Notes: generated by a model not told the origin, from the letters alone. A stretch of DNA of 64,000 bases from Pseudidiomarina donghaiensis (GCF_900116895.1 NZ_FPCF01000001.1:682001-746000), one strand, 5' to 3'. Positions 40,794-50,130 are shown, counted from the stretch's first letter. Translations and numbers: made by a program.

Positions 40794-41779
40794 GATTTTT
40801 CGTCAAAGGCCTCATAAGCTTGCACAATACGTTGCACAACAGGGTGGCGTACGACATCACTGGCTTGAAAGAAGGTAAAACTGACATCGTCGACGTCTTT
40901 GAGTACTTCAATAACATGACGTAAGCCAGACTTTTGACCGCGCGGTAAATCAACTTGGGTAATATCACCGGTGATAACAGCGCGTGAATTGAAGCCAATT
41001 CGGGTGAGGAACATTTTCATTTGTTCAGCAGTGGTATTTTGGCTTTCGTCCAAAATAATAAAAGCGTCGTTGAGCGTGCGGCCGCGCATGTAGGCAAGCG
41101 GTGCTACTTCAATAACGTTACGTTCAATGAGCTTCTCAACTTTTTCAAAGCCGAGCATCTCGAACAACGCGTCATAAAGAGGGCGCAAATAAGGGTCTAC
41201 TTTCTGGGCTAAATCGCCAGGCAAAAAACCAAGTTTTTCGCCAGCTTCAACGGCAGGGCGGGTTAGCAAAATACGGCGTATTTCTTGACGTTCTAGGGCA
41301 TCAACCGCGCAGGCGACCGCTAAGTAAGTTTTACCCGTACCGGCAGGGCCTACGCCAAAATTGACATCGTTGGTGAGAATAGCGCGTACATATTCGGCCT
41401 GATTATGGTTACGCGGCTTAATTAAACCGCGCTTGGTTTTAATGTGCGTCATTTTCTCAGCAGCAGGGTCATTGTCTGGCGTTTGCTCAAGAACTTTCGC
41501 TTGCTGTATAGCTAAATGAACTATTTGCGGAGTCACTTTGCCTGCTTCACCTTTAACGGTCGCCGTTTCTACATACAAATCGCGCAGAATCTTCACCCCA
41601 GCCTGCGCAGTGTGGCTTGGGCCGATAATACGAAATTCGTTATTGCGATAACTAATTTCTATACCTAAACGGCGTTCGATATGCTTTAAATTTTCGTCCA
41701 ATGCGCCGCAAAGATCGGCAATGCGGCGGTTGTCGGCTGGTTCTAAATTAAAGTCCAAAGTGCTAACAGACTGACTCAA
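40790..41779 (-). CDS. ybeZ: PhoH-like ATPase YbeZ
   Basis: PhoH-family P-loop ATPase, thought to work with YbeY in rRNA handling. An N-terminal KH-like region (1-110) precedes the ATPase core with Walker [14 protein letters not shown] and Walker [10 protein letters not shown]. The segments [17 protein letters not shown] and [18 protein letters not shown] are family hallmarks. 329 residues. It lies 15 bases downstream of miaB, with four bases shared with ybeY. Confidence 0.95.
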   Translation of the reverse strand: MSQSVSTLDFNLEPADNRRIADLCGALDENLKHIERRLGIEISYRNNEFRIIGPSHTAQAGVKILRDLYVETATVKGEAGKVTPQIVHLAIQQAKVLEQTPDNDPAAEKMTHIKTKRGLIKPRNHNQAEYVRAILTNDVNFGVGPAGTGKTYLAVACAVDALERQEIRRILLTRPAVEAGEKLGFLPGDLAQKVDPYLRPLYDALFEMLGFEKVEKLIERNVIEVAPLAYMRGRTLNDAFIILDESQNTTAEQMKMFLTRIGFNSRAVITGDITQVDLPRGQKSGLRHVIEVLKDVDDVSFTFFQASDVVRHPVVQRIVQAYEAFDEKS

Positions 41780-41794
41780 AGTTACCTCGTTGTG

Positions 41795-43237
41795 TTAATT
41801 AGCTTGGGGCGGTACAAAGGTTGCCACGCCAAGTTCATCAGGTTGTGTGCGCGCCTGGCGCGCCAAAATGGTTTGCGGCGCCGTGTCAACGCGTAAGCCC
41901 ATGTCTGACTCGACGCGTAGTACATCGCCACGAAGTGAGTTGACGAACACGTCGGTGACTTTTACGTCAACAAACTTACCAATCATATCGGGGCTACCGA
42001 CAAAGTTTACAACCCGGTTATTTTCAGTACGGCCACTAAGTTCCATTGGGTCTTTTTTCGACGGGCCGGTTACCAAAATACGCTGCTCGGTACCTAACAT
42101 GCGGCGTGCATGTGCGTGCGCTTGTTGGTTTAAGCGCGCTTGCAGCAATTGCAGGCGTTGCTTCTTGGTTTCTTCGCTAACGTCGTCGGGCAAATCAGCC
42201 GCGGGCGTGCCTGGGCGAGCGCTGTAAATGAAGCTGAAGCTCATGTCGTAATCAACCGCTTGAATGAGGTCCATGGTGGCTTCGAAGTCAGCATCTGTTT
42301 CGCCAGGGAAGCCGATAATAAAATCAGAACTCATGGCAATATCAGGGCGTATTTTTTTCAGTTTGCGAATTTGTGACTTATATTCCAACGCCGTATGACC
42401 GCGCTTCATAAGCGTCAAAATACGATCGGAACCGCTTTGTACCGGCAGGTGCAAGTGGCTAACAAGCTCAGGAATTGTCGCGTAAGCTTCAATAATGTCG
42501 TCAGTAAACTCCACCGGGTGCGAGGTGGTGTAACGAATGCGATCAATACCGTCAATGGCTGCAACCAAGTGCAATAGCTCGGCGAAACGACAAATGCTGC
42601 CGTCGTGGTGCTCACCACGGAATGCGTTAACGTTTTGGCCCAGCAAGTTCACTTCGCGCACGCCTTGCTCAGCCAATTGCGCTATTTCAAATAATACATC
42701 GTCAACTGGGCGGCTGACTTCTTCACCGCGGGTGTAAGGCACGACGCAGAAGGTACAGTATTTGCTGCAACCTTCCATAATCGATACAAACGCTGAAGGG
42801 CCTTCAGCTTTTGGTTCTGGCAAACGGTCGAATTTCTCGATTTCTGGAAACGAGATATCAACCATTGGCGTGTGATGCGTTTGCACTTGCTTGACCATTT
42901 CTGGCAAGCGATGCAGAGTCTGCGGGCCAAATACGATATCCACGTATGGCGCACGCTCGCGAATATGGTCGCCTTCTTGCGAAGCAACACAGCCGCCGAC
43001 ACCAATCACTAAGTCTGGATTTTTGTCTTTTAAAGTTTTCCAACGGCCGAGCTGATGGAACACTTTTTCTTGGGCTTTTTCGCGAATTGAACAGGTGTTG
43101 AGCAGGATTAAATCCGCCTCTTCAGGCTCAGCCGCGACGTCATAGCCATGAGTTGCCTTCAGTAGATCAGCCATTTTTGCTGAGTCGTACTCATTCATCT
43201 GACAACCCCAGGTTTTAATAAATAACTTCTTACTCAT
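41795..43237 (-). CDS. miaB: tRNA-2-methylthio-N6-dimethylallyladenosine synthase
   Basis: Radical SAM methylthiotransferase acting on i6A37 of tRNAs that read codons starting with U. The N-terminal UPF0004 domain has its three cluster cysteines in [20 protein letters not shown] and [11 protein letters not shown]. The radical SAM cluster is CSKYCTFC. The C-terminal TRAM domain (about 380-445) binds RNA. 480 residues. Three repeats of TTGCA(C/A)AA upstream (minus strand, about 43291-43320) lie where its promoter should be. Confidence 0.97.
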   Translation of the reverse strand: MSKKLFIKTWGCQMNEYDSAKMADLLKATHGYDVAAEPEEADLILLNTCSIREKAQEKVFHQLGRWKTLKDKNPDLVIGVGGCVASQEGDHIRERAPYVDIVFGPQTLHRLPEMVKQVQTHHTPMVDISFPEIEKFDRLPEPKAEGPSAFVSIMEGCSKYCTFCVVPYTRGEEVSRPVDDVLFEIAQLAEQGVREVNLLGQNVNAFRGEHHDGSICRFAELLHLVAAIDGIDRIRYTTSHPVEFTDDIIEAYATIPELVSHLHLPVQSGSDRILTLMKRGHTALEYKSQIRKLKKIRPDIAMSSDFIIGFPGETDADFEATMDLIQAVDYDMSFSFIYSARPGTPAADLPDDVSEETKKQRLQLLQARLNQQAHAHARRMLGTEQRILVTGPSKKDPMELSGRTENNRVVNFVGSPDMIGKFVDVKVTDVFVNSLRGDVLRVESDMGLRVDTAPQTILARQARTQPDELGVATFVPPQAN

Positions 43238-43349
43238 AAATCTTCGCGCTCACTTGCTCAAATGTGAATGTATGAACCACCTGCACCCCGTTTGCAACGC
43301 TTTGTGCAATTTGTGCAAAAAAGGGGGGCTATTTTAGCCTGAACCAGGC

Positions 43350-44234
43350 CTAACTGCCAACTTTGCCGCCAGTTTCTGCTTTACGCCGAGTGCGTATTGC
43401 CAAATAACCTGCCACAGTAATAATTCCGGCGCCTAAAATCATGCTTAGCGTAATGGGTTCTTGCCAAAACCAATAGCCCATTAAGGCCGCAAAAATAACT
43501 GAACTATAAGTAAAAACGCCGACCCGAGCCGCCGGAGCCAGCGAGAAGGCTTTGGTCATTCCTAGCTGCCCAGCAACGGCTAACCCACCCATTGCCAAAA
43601 TAGCCAACCAATGCTCGTTGGCAATTGACTCGCCTCGCCACAGTAGCGGAATGGCCGAAAGTACAGTGGCTAGGGTCGAAAAATAAAACACAATTTTACT
43701 GGATGATTCAGTGGCCGACATCTGTCGGATCAAGGTTTTGGTAAATGCCGCCAAACACGCTGCAACAAAGGCCACGAGAACAATCGGCGATAGCGTGGTT
43801 TGCGCCGGGTTTAAAAACACGAATACGCCGATAAACCCAATAAAAATTGCAATCCAAGTTTGCGCTAATACGCGTTCTTTTAGCCATACACGGCCAATAA
43901 TTGGAATAATAAATGGCGATAACAGCAATACTAATGTGGCTTGAGCCAACGGCAGGTTGGCTATGGCATAGAAAAACAAGTACATGGCAGCTAAGCCGGC
44001 CAAACCGCGGGTTAAATGAAAACGCCACGCTTTGGTTTTAAAGGCACTTGGGCCTTTACGCCATAACCAAGGCAACAACACCACAAATGCCATTAAATTT
44101 CGGAAAAACACCAATTGTTCCGAGGGTAAATCAGTGCTCAAATACTTGACTAGGGCACTGACGCCGGCAAAACAAAGTTCAGCCCCCAAAACTAAGGCTG
44201 AAGCAATAACCACTGTGCGCTGCGGGGTGTCCAT
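43350..44234 (-). CDS. EamA/DMT-family transporter
   Basis: Inner-membrane protein of 294 residues with about ten transmembrane helices in two EamA repeats (about 10-140 and 150-285). The drug/metabolite transporter family exports diverse small molecules; the substrate here is unknown. AAGGA precedes the ATG. The start lies only 26 bases from the divergent DUF486 gene, so the two promoters must overlap. A short hairpin, GGCTA/TAGCC at 43327-43339, followed by C and T residues may end its transcript. Confidence 0.88.
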   Translation of the reverse strand: MDTPQRTVVIASALVLGAELCFAGVSALVKYLSTDLPSEQLVFFRNLMAFVVLLPWLWRKGPSAFKTKAWRFHLTRGLAGLAAMYLFFYAIANLPLAQATLVLLLSPFIIPIIGRVWLKERVLAQTWIAIFIGFIGVFVFLNPAQTTLSPIVLVAFVAACLAAFTKTLIRQMSATESSSKIVFYFSTLATVLSAIPLLWRGESIANEHWLAILAMGGLAVAGQLGMTKAFSLAPAARVGVFTYSSVIFAALMGYWFWQEPITLSMILGAGIITVAGYLAIRTRRKAETGGKVGS

Positions 44235-44260
44235 ATGGTCCTTAATAAAAAGGGTATGAA

Positions 44261-44614
44261 ATGAACCGTTATCTTATCACGATCACCTTACTGACGTTGA
44301 GCAATGTTTTTATGACCTTTGCATGGTACGCACACTTAAAAAACATGGCTGATAAACCTTGGATTATCGCTGCTTTTGCCAGTTGGGGAATTGCGTTGGT
44401 GGAATATCTATTGCAAGTACCAGCTAACCGAATAGGTTACGAGGTAATGAACTTAGGGCAATTAAAGATTCTACAAGAGGTGATTACCTTGTCGGTATTT
44501 GTGCCTTTTGCCCTGTTTTACATGAAAGAAAAATTAACATGGGATTATTTATGGGCTGGGCTGTGTATTTGTGGCGCAGTATTTTTTATTATGCGTAGTA
44601 AGTTAACTGGATAA
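44261..44614 (+). CDS. DUF486 family membrane protein
   Basis: Small inner-membrane protein of 117 residues with four hydrophobic helices. It carries the family features FMTFAWYAHLK and VEYLLQVPANRIGYEVMNLG, and ends with a helix followed by MRSKLTG. DUF486 proteins are related to small multidrug or DMT transporters, but no substrate is established. It is divergent from an EamA transporter and lies 13 bases ahead of ubiF, so it may be co-transcribed with ubiF. Confidence 0.88.
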   Translation: MNRYLITITLLTLSNVFMTFAWYAHLKNMADKPWIIAAFASWGIALVEYLLQVPANRIGYEVMNLGQLKILQEVITLSVFVPFALFYMKEKLTWDYLWAGLCICGAVFFIMRSKLTG

Positions 44615-44627
44615 GTTAGGCCCTGAA

Positions 44628-45752
44628 ATGAATGTAGTTGTAATTGGCGGTGGCATGGTGGGTGCAGCCGCAGCATTGGCTCTAGCAAAACACAAGCATC
44701 GGGTTACCGTTATTGAAGCTGCGCCTGAAGTGACCAGCGAAGGCGACTGGGACTTGCGGATCTCCTCAGTGCATTTGCGTAATGTGCAGTGGCTAAAACA
44801 ACTCGGCGTGTGGCAACACATTCGCAATGAACGATTGTTTGATTACACCGACCTAGCGGTGCAGAGCCGAGATGGCCAGCGCCTGCACTTTTCTGCGGCT
44901 GAAATTAACGAGCAAAGCTTAGGGGCGATGGTTGAAAACAACGCGCTGCAACAAGCATTGTGGCAGCAATTACGTGCGCATAAGGTCACAATTTTATGCG
45001 AAACCAAGGTCGAACAGTTTAATTTGCCGGCGCAAACTGTCACCTTAAGCAACGGCGAAAGTTTAGCTTACGACCTTCTCATTGGCGCGGATGGTGCGCA
45101 TTCTCAAGTGGCAAAAGTAGCCGGTATCGGTAGTCGCGGCTGGGATTATGACATGCGGTGCTTGTTAGCGATTGCAGAGGTGGAAAACGAGCTTCCGAGC
45201 GCAACCTGGGAAGTGTTTCGCGACAAGGGGCCATATGCGTTGTTGCCACTAAGCCGTCATGAAGCTTGTTTAATAGACTACCGCAGCGAGCAAGAATGGC
45301 AACAACTATGCGCGCAGCCAGAACAAGTGCACCAAGAATTGACCGCGACTTTTACGCCCCATCTTGGCACACTCAACGTACAACGCTTTGCTAGCTTTCC
45401 GTTGCGTCGACAGCGTGCATTAAGCTACCACGCTCATCACTCGGTGGTACTCATTGGTGACGCTGCTCACAGCATTCACCCGTTAGCCGGGCAAGGCGTG
45501 AATTTAGGTTTCGCCGATGTGCAAGAGTTGGCGTTGCAGCTCATTGAGCAGCCGCTAACCAGCGCGCTACCGGCCTATGAAAGAGCACGAGTGCGTGAAA
45601 ATCAGCATATGATGCGCGCAATGGATGCGATTCATGTGGGCTTTCGTTCACAACATTTATTGCCGCGAGGCATTGTTGCGGCAGGGTTGGCTGTGGTTGA
45701 TAAGTTTACTCCGCTGAAAAGCGCGTTAATACGCAAAGCCACTGGCTTCTAA
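44628..45752 (+). CDS. ubiF: UbiF-type FAD-dependent ubiquinone hydroxylase
   Basis: Class A flavoprotein monooxygenase of the UbiH/UbiF/COQ6 family that hydroxylates the ubiquinone ring. The FAD-binding fold starts VVVIGGGMVGAAAALALA. The DG motif is LLIGADGAHSQVAK, and the second FAD motif is VLIGDAAHSIHPLAGQGVNLG. 374 residues. I favour UbiF over UbiH or VisC from its position beside miaB and a tRNA cluster, as in E. coli; regiospecificity cannot be read from the sequence. Confidence 0.85.
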   Translation: MNVVVIGGGMVGAAAALALAKHKHRVTVIEAAPEVTSEGDWDLRISSVHLRNVQWLKQLGVWQHIRNERLFDYTDLAVQSRDGQRLHFSAAEINEQSLGAMVENNALQQALWQQLRAHKVTILCETKVEQFNLPAQTVTLSNGESLAYDLLIGADGAHSQVAKVAGIGSRGWDYDMRCLLAIAEVENELPSATWEVFRDKGPYALLPLSRHEACLIDYRSEQEWQQLCAQPEQVHQELTATFTPHLGTLNVQRFASFPLRRQRALSYHAHHSVVLIGDAAHSIHPLAGQGVNLGFADVQELALQLIEQPLTSALPAYERARVRENQHMMRAMDAIHVGFRSQHLLPRGIVAAGLAVVDKFTPLKSALIRKATGF

Positions 45753-45761
45753 AACAAAAAA

Positions 45762-45875
45762 GCGTTATTCGTTATTCGTACGCTTCGCTGTTCGAGATTC
45801 CCCTACGAAAAGTGCGGAGCACGAACGAAGAGTGAACGAAGTGAATGGACGAAGAACGAACAGCGCGGAGCGCGC
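45762..45875. repeat. degenerate 7-bp-period repeats after ubiF
   Basis: GTTATTC occurs twice in tandem (45764-45777), preceded by AAAAAAGC. On the minus strand this reads CGAATAA, CGAATAA, CGCTTTTTT. The right part (45822-45875) is built of variations on CGAACGA, GTGAACGAAG and CGAAGAACGAACAG. CGCTTCGCTGTTCG (45781-45794) recurs inverted as CGAACAGCGCGGAGCG (45857-45872), so a hairpin is possible. It lies between convergent ubiF and the tRNA operon. Its period and CGCTTT end recall the arrays at 19261 and 56090. Confidence 0.6.
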
Positions 45876-45877
45876 AC

Positions 45878-45903
45878 AAAAAAACCGCCTTCGGGCGGTT
45901 TTT
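45878..45903 (-). terminator. bidirectional terminator of the tRNA operon and ubiF
   Basis: AAAACCGCC (45881-45889) and GGCGGTTTT (45894-45902) form a perfect 9-bp stem capped by TTCG. T runs follow on both strands (seven on the minus strand at 45878-45884). It serves the minus-strand tRNA operon and probably also ubiF. Confidence 0.9.
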
Positions 45904-45930
45904 GCTGTTGTTTGCGGTTCACCATCGAGA

Positions 45931-46017
45931 TGGTGCGGAGGGGGGGACTTGAACCCCCACGAGCGTTAGCTCACTAGCACCTGAAGCTAGCGCGTCTACC
46001 AATTCCGCCACCCCCGC
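45931..46017 (-). tRNA. tRNA-Leu(CAG)
   Basis: Class II tRNA of 87 bases with encoded CCA. The acceptor is GCGGGGG. The anticodon stem CTAGC/GCTAG encloses TTCAGGT, giving anticodon CAG, and a long variable arm follows. It is the last gene of the five-tRNA operon. Confidence 0.96.
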
Positions 46018-46040
46018 AAAAAACAGGGGAAAACAAAAAA

Positions 46041-46114
46041 TGGCTGGGGTATCAGGATTTGAACCTGAGAATGGCGGGATCAAAACCCGCTGCCTTCCGC
46101 TTGGCTATACCCCA
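46041..46114 (-). tRNA. tRNA-Gln(TTG), copy with a one-base shorter D loop
   Basis: 74 bases with encoded CCA. The anticodon stem GCGGG/CCCGC encloses TTTTGAT, anticodon TTG. It is identical to the neighbouring tRNA-Gln (46147-46221) except for one missing T in the D loop (GCGGAAGG against GCGGTAAGG). The invariant GG of the D loop is kept, so it may still fold. Confidence 0.93.
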
Positions 46115-46146
46115 ACACTGGGTGCATCACGAAGACTAAAGACGAT

Positions 46147-46221
46147 TGGCTGGGGTATCAGGATTTGAACCTGAGAATGGCGGGATCAAAACCCGCTGCC
46201 TTACCGCTTGGCTATACCCCA
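46147..46221 (-). tRNA. tRNA-Gln(TTG)
   Basis: 75 bases with encoded CCA and the standard D loop AAGCGGTAAGG found in E. coli tRNA-Gln. Anticodon TTG in the loop TTTTGAT. It lies between tRNA-Leu(TAG) and the shorter tRNA-Gln copy. Confidence 0.96.
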
Positions 46222-46249
46222 ACTGTGTATACCGCCTGACAGTTTGAGT

Positions 46250-46334
46250 TGGTGCGGACGGAGAGACTTGAACTCTCACGCCGTGAGGCACTGGAACCTA
46301 AATCCAGCGTGTCTACCAATTCCACCACGTCCGC
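46250..46334 (-). tRNA. tRNA-Leu(TAG)
   Basis: Class II tRNA of 85 bases with encoded CCA. The acceptor is GCGGACG/CGTCCGC. The anticodon stem CTGGA/TCCAG encloses TTTAGGT, giving anticodon TAG. Confidence 0.96.
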
Positions 46335-46350
46335 CCAAAAGGGTCTTGAT

Positions 46351-46427
46351 TGGTGGCTACGGCGAGATTCGAACTTGCGACCCCAGCATTATGAGTGCTG
46401 TGCTCTAACCAGCTGAGCTACGTAGCC
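46351..46427 (-). tRNA. elongator tRNA-Met(CAT)
   Basis: 77 bases with encoded CCA. The acceptor GGCTACG/CGTAGCC is fully paired, unlike the initiator. The anticodon stem CAGCA/TGCTG encloses CTCATAA. It is very close to E. coli elongator tRNA-Met and is the first gene of the operon, as metT is in E. coli. Confidence 0.95.
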
Positions 46428-46472
46428 AACATCAAATTTTTTATCAAACTGCGCTCGTTGAGTGCGGCGCGT

Positions 46473-46501
46473 ATTATGCAAATCAGGGGGAGAACCGTCA
46501 A
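46473..46501 (-). promoter_or_regulatory. promoter of the tRNA operon
   Basis: On the minus strand TTGACG (46496-46501), a 17-base spacer and CATAAT (46473-46478) give a near-consensus promoter. The following discriminator (ACGCGCCGC) is rich in G and C, as in stable-RNA promoters under stringent control. The start site would be near 46466, about 40 bases before tRNA-Met. Confidence 0.82.
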
Positions 46502-46565
46502 CCTCTTTTTCTGAAAAAATCACTGATTTCGGTGCGATTGCTTAAAAAACGCTTTATTTGCTCAT

Positions 46566-47285
46566 TTAATCGACGAGTTGATACGCTACCGTCGACACTA
46601 CGCGCACAATTTTGATGTGCGGGGTATTTGAGTCGCGATCATAAATACTAAACTGGCCTTGGTCGGCGGTGCGTATTTTGCCAAGCTGGCTATCTGAATG
46701 CTCCGCAAAGCGTAATGCAACCTCACGGGCGTTGCGTGCAGACTCTTCAATCATGCTCGGCTTAATGTCGTTCAGACCATTAAAATGATATTCCACCTGC
46801 GTTTCATAAGCATTACCGCTTAAGCTTACGCCTTTTTTGCCCAACTCAGACAGTTGCTGGCGTAATTCACGCACTTGTTCAACTTTATTGGTGTATACCG
46901 TAAGGGTTTGATCACCGGTGTAGCGAAAGCCAACATCTTCGGTTGCCCAACGCTCGGCTAATTTATCGAGTACGTTGGGCGAAGACACGGACAGTTCATT
47001 TTCGTCGAAGCCATTCACGAGCAAGAACGCGCGAATGGCTTGTACGTCTTTGTCTAATTGCTCATAAATGGTGCTTTGGCTGTCGCCGGCGCGTACCACT
47101 TTTAGGGGCCAAATGGCGGTATCTGCGGCAACTTCACGCTCAGCAAGGCCTTTTACTTCAACCACACGGTCAAAACTGCGAAAATTTTGCACACTTTCGG
47201 TAAGGCCAAAACTTAATAGCGCCGCGCTAATAACCGCGCCAATGGCGAAAATAATTGCCGAACTTGAAGACTGTGAAGTTGCCAT
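46566..47285 (-). CDS. SIMPL-domain (DUF541) membrane-anchored protein
   Basis: A 239-residue protein with an N-terminal transmembrane or uncleaved signal segment (about 9-27), then a SIMPL/DUF541 domain facing the periplasm. The start of the domain, VVEVKGLAEREVAADTAIWP, and the C-terminal VRVVSTVAYQLVD fit the family. E. coli YggE is a member, with a loosely defined role in oxidative stress. It lies downstream of an SDR gene on the same strand. Function here is unknown. Confidence 0.85.
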   Translation of the reverse strand: MATSQSSSSAIIFAIGAVISAALLSFGLTESVQNFRSFDRVVEVKGLAEREVAADTAIWPLKVVRAGDSQSTIYEQLDKDVQAIRAFLLVNGFDENELSVSSPNVLDKLAERWATEDVGFRYTGDQTLTVYTNKVEQVRELRQQLSELGKKGVSLSGNAYETQVEYHFNGLNDIKPSMIEESARNAREVALRFAEHSDSQLGKIRTADQGQFSIYDRDSNTPHIKIVRVVSTVAYQLVD

Positions 47286-47317
47286 GCTGATGCCTCGTTA
47301 TGTCAAAAAAGAACGTG

Positions 47318-47983
47318 CTACCACGGCAAAGATTCGCCGTTACTGTGTTTAAATTGACCTGTTGTGCTTAAGGTTAGTTCATCAATGCGCGCAATTAAAC
47401 GTTCAGCGGCGGTTTCGGCACTAATATCACCGGCGTTATTCACCATTTCGGTTTGTACGAAACCAGGGTGGAGCATGGCTACCGCAACGCCTGCTTCCTT
47501 CAAATCATTGGCTAATGACACACCGGCCGCGTTTAAGGCCGCTTTGCTCATGCGATAACCGTAGTATGCACCAGAGCCGTTGTCGGCCATTGAACCCATG
47601 CGGCTAGTGATCATAATCACCTTGCTGCCATCGCTTAAATTGCCACGTAAAGCATCGGTCACTAGCAGTGGGCCCATAGCATTGACGCGAAACTGTGCTT
47701 CGATGGTTTGGGTATTTAATGCGCCAAGTTGCTCGCGTTCAAGTAAACCGGCGTTGTTCAATAGAATATCAATAGGTTTGCCGTTGAGTTTATTGGCTAA
47801 CGCAGCAATGCCGCCACTGTCGGTTACGTCAATACCTTCAATAATATTAACGTTTAATTGTTTGAGTGCGTCTGAAGGCGTGCGACAAACGGCGGTCACG
47901 GTATCGCCACGGTTCACAAACTGTTGGGTTAACGCCAGACCAATACCGCGATTTGCGCCAGTAATGACTACGTGTTTAGACAT
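47318..47983 (-). CDS. short-chain dehydrogenase/reductase
   Basis: Classical SDR oxidoreductase of 221 residues. The Rossmann motif is TGANRGIG, the structural NNAG motif is LLNNAGLLER, and the catalytic Ser and YxxxK are in MITSRMGS and YYGYRMSKAAL. The short length and LHPGFVQTEMV segment resemble the C-factor/YciK-like SDRs. The substrate cannot be told. AAGGAG precedes the ATG. It lies between fumC and the SIMPL gene, all on the minus strand. Confidence 0.9.
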   Translation of the reverse strand: MSKHVVITGANRGIGLALTQQFVNRGDTVTAVCRTPSDALKQLNVNIIEGIDVTDSGGIAALANKLNGKPIDILLNNAGLLEREQLGALNTQTIEAQFRVNAMGPLLVTDALRGNLSDGSKVIMITSRMGSMADNGSGAYYGYRMSKAALNAAGVSLANDLKEAGVAVAMLHPGFVQTEMVNNAGDISAETAAERLIARIDELTLSTTGQFKHSNGESLPW

Positions 47984-48008
47984 GTTAACTCCTTTTTATT
48001 AATGACTT

Positions 48009-49370
48009 TTAAATAAGGTTTTTAGGGTCGAGCAAATGTGCAAGCTGTTCGCGCGATAGCTCTGTCATTTCTTCTGCCACGTCGATAATTGGCCGTTGCT
48101 GCTTATAGGCCTGCTTAGCAATTTCTGCAGCTTTGTTGTAGCCAATTTCCCGGTTTAGGGCGGTAACCAGTATTGGATTCCGTGTTAAGGCTTGTTCAAT
48201 ACGCTGATGATTAACCGTGAAATCGGCAATAGCTTGGTCCGCCATGGCTCGTGCTGCGTTTGTGAGTAATTCGATACTTTGTAGCTGATTATAGGCCACC
48301 ACAGGCAGCATGACGTTTAATTGGAAGTTACCTTGCTGGGCGGCCACGCTAATGGTTTGGTGGTGGCCGGCAACTTGAGCTGCCACCATAGCAACGGCTT
48401 CCGGTATCACTGGGTTCACTTTACCAGGCATGATACTACTGCCGGGTTGCAGCGCTTTTAGGCTAATTTCACCAAGCCCCGCCAAGGGTCCGCTGTTCAT
48501 CCAGCGTAAGTCGTTACTTATTTTCATAAATACCGCAGCAAGTGCGTTCAAGTGCCCACTAACGAGCAAATTTAGTTCCTGCCCAGCAATACCGGCAAAT
48601 AAGTTTTCGGCAGACTGAAACTCTAAAGCCGTGCGTTGCGCTAGAAAGTGACTGAAACGGTGGCCAAATTGCTCTGGCGCATTAATACCGGTGCCAATAG
48701 CAGTGCCGCCTTGGGGCAGCTGCAATAGCTGTTTAAGGCTTTGTTCAAGTGCAGTTTGCACATGTTGAATCTGCGCCTTCCAGGCTTGCAGTTCTTGCGC
48801 CATACTCAGCGGCATGGCGTCCATCAAATGGGTACGGCCGGTTTTTATGGTATCGGTGAGAGTGTCAGCTTTTTTGTCAATAACAGCCTTTAAGTGCTCT
48901 AATGCAGGTAATAGTTCTCTACTGATGGCAATGGCCGAACTGACTTGAATCGTTGTCGGAATAACGTCGTTACTGCTTTGACTGGCGTTTACATGATCAT
49001 TGGGATGCAGAGTTTCGTTGTGGTCACGCTGGGCAAGGCTCGCAATCACCTCATTCATATTCATGTTGGTACTGGTGCCGGAGCCCGTTTGAAAAATGTC
49101 TAACGGAAAAGCATGGTTAACCGCGCCATCAATGACTTTCTGCGCTGCAGCGGTGATCGCTTTGCCTTGCGCTGATGTAATAATATTAGCTTCAACGTTC
49201 GCCATGGCTGCGGCCGCTTTCACATGTGCCAAGGCATGAATAAAGGCGGTGGGAAAGCGTAATTGACTCAGTTGAAAGTTTTGCCGAGCGCGTTCAGTTT
49301 GCGCCCGCCAAAGCGCATCTTCAGGAACTTCAATGTTACCCATACTATCTTTTTCAGTGCGTGTAGCCAT
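48009..49370 (-). CDS. fumC: fumarate hydratase, class II
   Basis: Iron-independent fumarase of the TCA cycle, a cytoplasmic homotetramer. Conserved regions are TGSGTSTNMNMNEVIA, the GRTHLMDAMPLSMAQE segment with the catalytic His, and the superfamily signature GSSIMPGKVNPVIPE. 453 residues. I chose ATG 49370 with AGGAG five bases upstream; the frame extends six codons further without need. Divergent from the cupredoxin gene, with 75 bases between the starts. Confidence 0.96.
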   Translation of the reverse strand: MATRTEKDSMGNIEVPEDALWRAQTERARQNFQLSQLRFPTAFIHALAHVKAAAAMANVEANIITSAQGKAITAAAQKVIDGAVNHAFPLDIFQTGSGTSTNMNMNEVIASLAQRDHNETLHPNDHVNASQSSNDVIPTTIQVSSAIAISRELLPALEHLKAVIDKKADTLTDTIKTGRTHLMDAMPLSMAQELQAWKAQIQHVQTALEQSLKQLLQLPQGGTAIGTGINAPEQFGHRFSHFLAQRTALEFQSAENLFAGIAGQELNLLVSGHLNALAAVFMKISNDLRWMNSGPLAGLGEISLKALQPGSSIMPGKVNPVIPEAVAMVAAQVAGHHQTISVAAQQGNFQLNVMLPVVAYNQLQSIELLTNAARAMADQAIADFTVNHQRIEQALTRNPILVTALNREIGYNKAAEIAKQAYKQQRPIIDVAEEMTELSREQLAHLLDPKNLI

Positions 49371-49445
49371 GACAACTCCTTGATGCATTGTAACTTGTCA
49401 CTTAGTATAAATTTTTAACAACACTTAACATAGCATGGGGCCTGT

Positions 49446-50114
49446 ATGGCAAAGTTTCAAATTGTGGTCGCTATTTTGTTGGCAGTTGCTGCGGGAAGTT
49501 CATCATTGAATGCGCAAGCTCAGTCTTCTTTAACGGTGACGGTAACTGACAAAAATGGTCAGCCATTGCCTCAAGCTGTGGTCAGTGTGGTGCATGCAAA
49601 CGAAGGGAATGCAGATAAAACAACGAAAGTTGCGGTGATGGACCAAGTAAACCGACTGTTCGACCCTTTTGTATTAGTCATTCAGCGGGGCGATAGCGTT
49701 TCGTTTCCAAACAGTGACAATATTCGGCATCAGGTCTATTCATTTTCGCAAACGAAGCCGTTTGAGTTACCGCTGTATAGCAACATTGAGGCGCCGGAGT
49801 TAAGGTTCGAACAAGCCGGCGTGGTGGTGCTAGGCTGCAACATACATGATCACATGAAAGCATATATTTATGTCAGCCCATATGCGGTCAGTGAAATAAC
49901 GGATGGGCAGGGGCAAGTTACTGTGCCAGCAGCAACCGAGTTAAGTGTTTGGTATCCCGGCTTAGGCGATCAGCCAACAGATGCACTAGCAGTACGTGTA
50001 AAACCAGGGCAAACGCTGCTAAATGTACAGTTACCCGTAACGCAGCAAGGGCAAAACCCACCACCACCGTCAGCGTTGCAGCAACGCTTTAATCGCTTGA
50101 AAAATAATAACTAA
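49446..50114 (+). CDS. secreted amicyanin-like cupredoxin
   Basis: A 222-residue protein with a signal peptide (cleavage near AQA-QS, about residue 26). A single cupredoxin domain (about 75-150) carries His95 in IRHQVYSF and the C-x2-H-x2-M loop CNIHDHM (Cys131, His134, Met137). This is the ligand spacing of amicyanin, so a type 1 copper site is likely. Such proteins are often annotated as methylamine utilisation proteins, but no methylamine dehydrogenase genes are here. The tail is rich in Gln and Pro. It starts the plus-strand cluster with a GGDEF-EAL gene 16 bases downstream. Confidence 0.82.
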   Translation: MAKFQIVVAILLAVAAGSSSLNAQAQSSLTVTVTDKNGQPLPQAVVSVVHANEGNADKTTKVAVMDQVNRLFDPFVLVIQRGDSVSFPNSDNIRHQVYSFSQTKPFELPLYSNIEAPELRFEQAGVVVLGCNIHDHMKAYIYVSPYAVSEITDGQGQVTVPAATELSVWYPGLGDQPTDALAVRVKPGQTLLNVQLPVTQQGQNPPPPSALQQRFNRLKNNN

Positions 50115-50130
50115 AAGGCATGGCCAAACC

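Noticed and set aside
46208-46408. 66-codon plus-strand frame over the tRNA genes
   Set aside because: It is made of the complement of tRNA-Leu and tRNA-Met and has no independent support.
49446-50114. Methylamine utilisation operon
   Set aside because: The cupredoxin has amicyanin-like ligands, but no methylamine dehydrogenase subunits or maturation genes are nearby.
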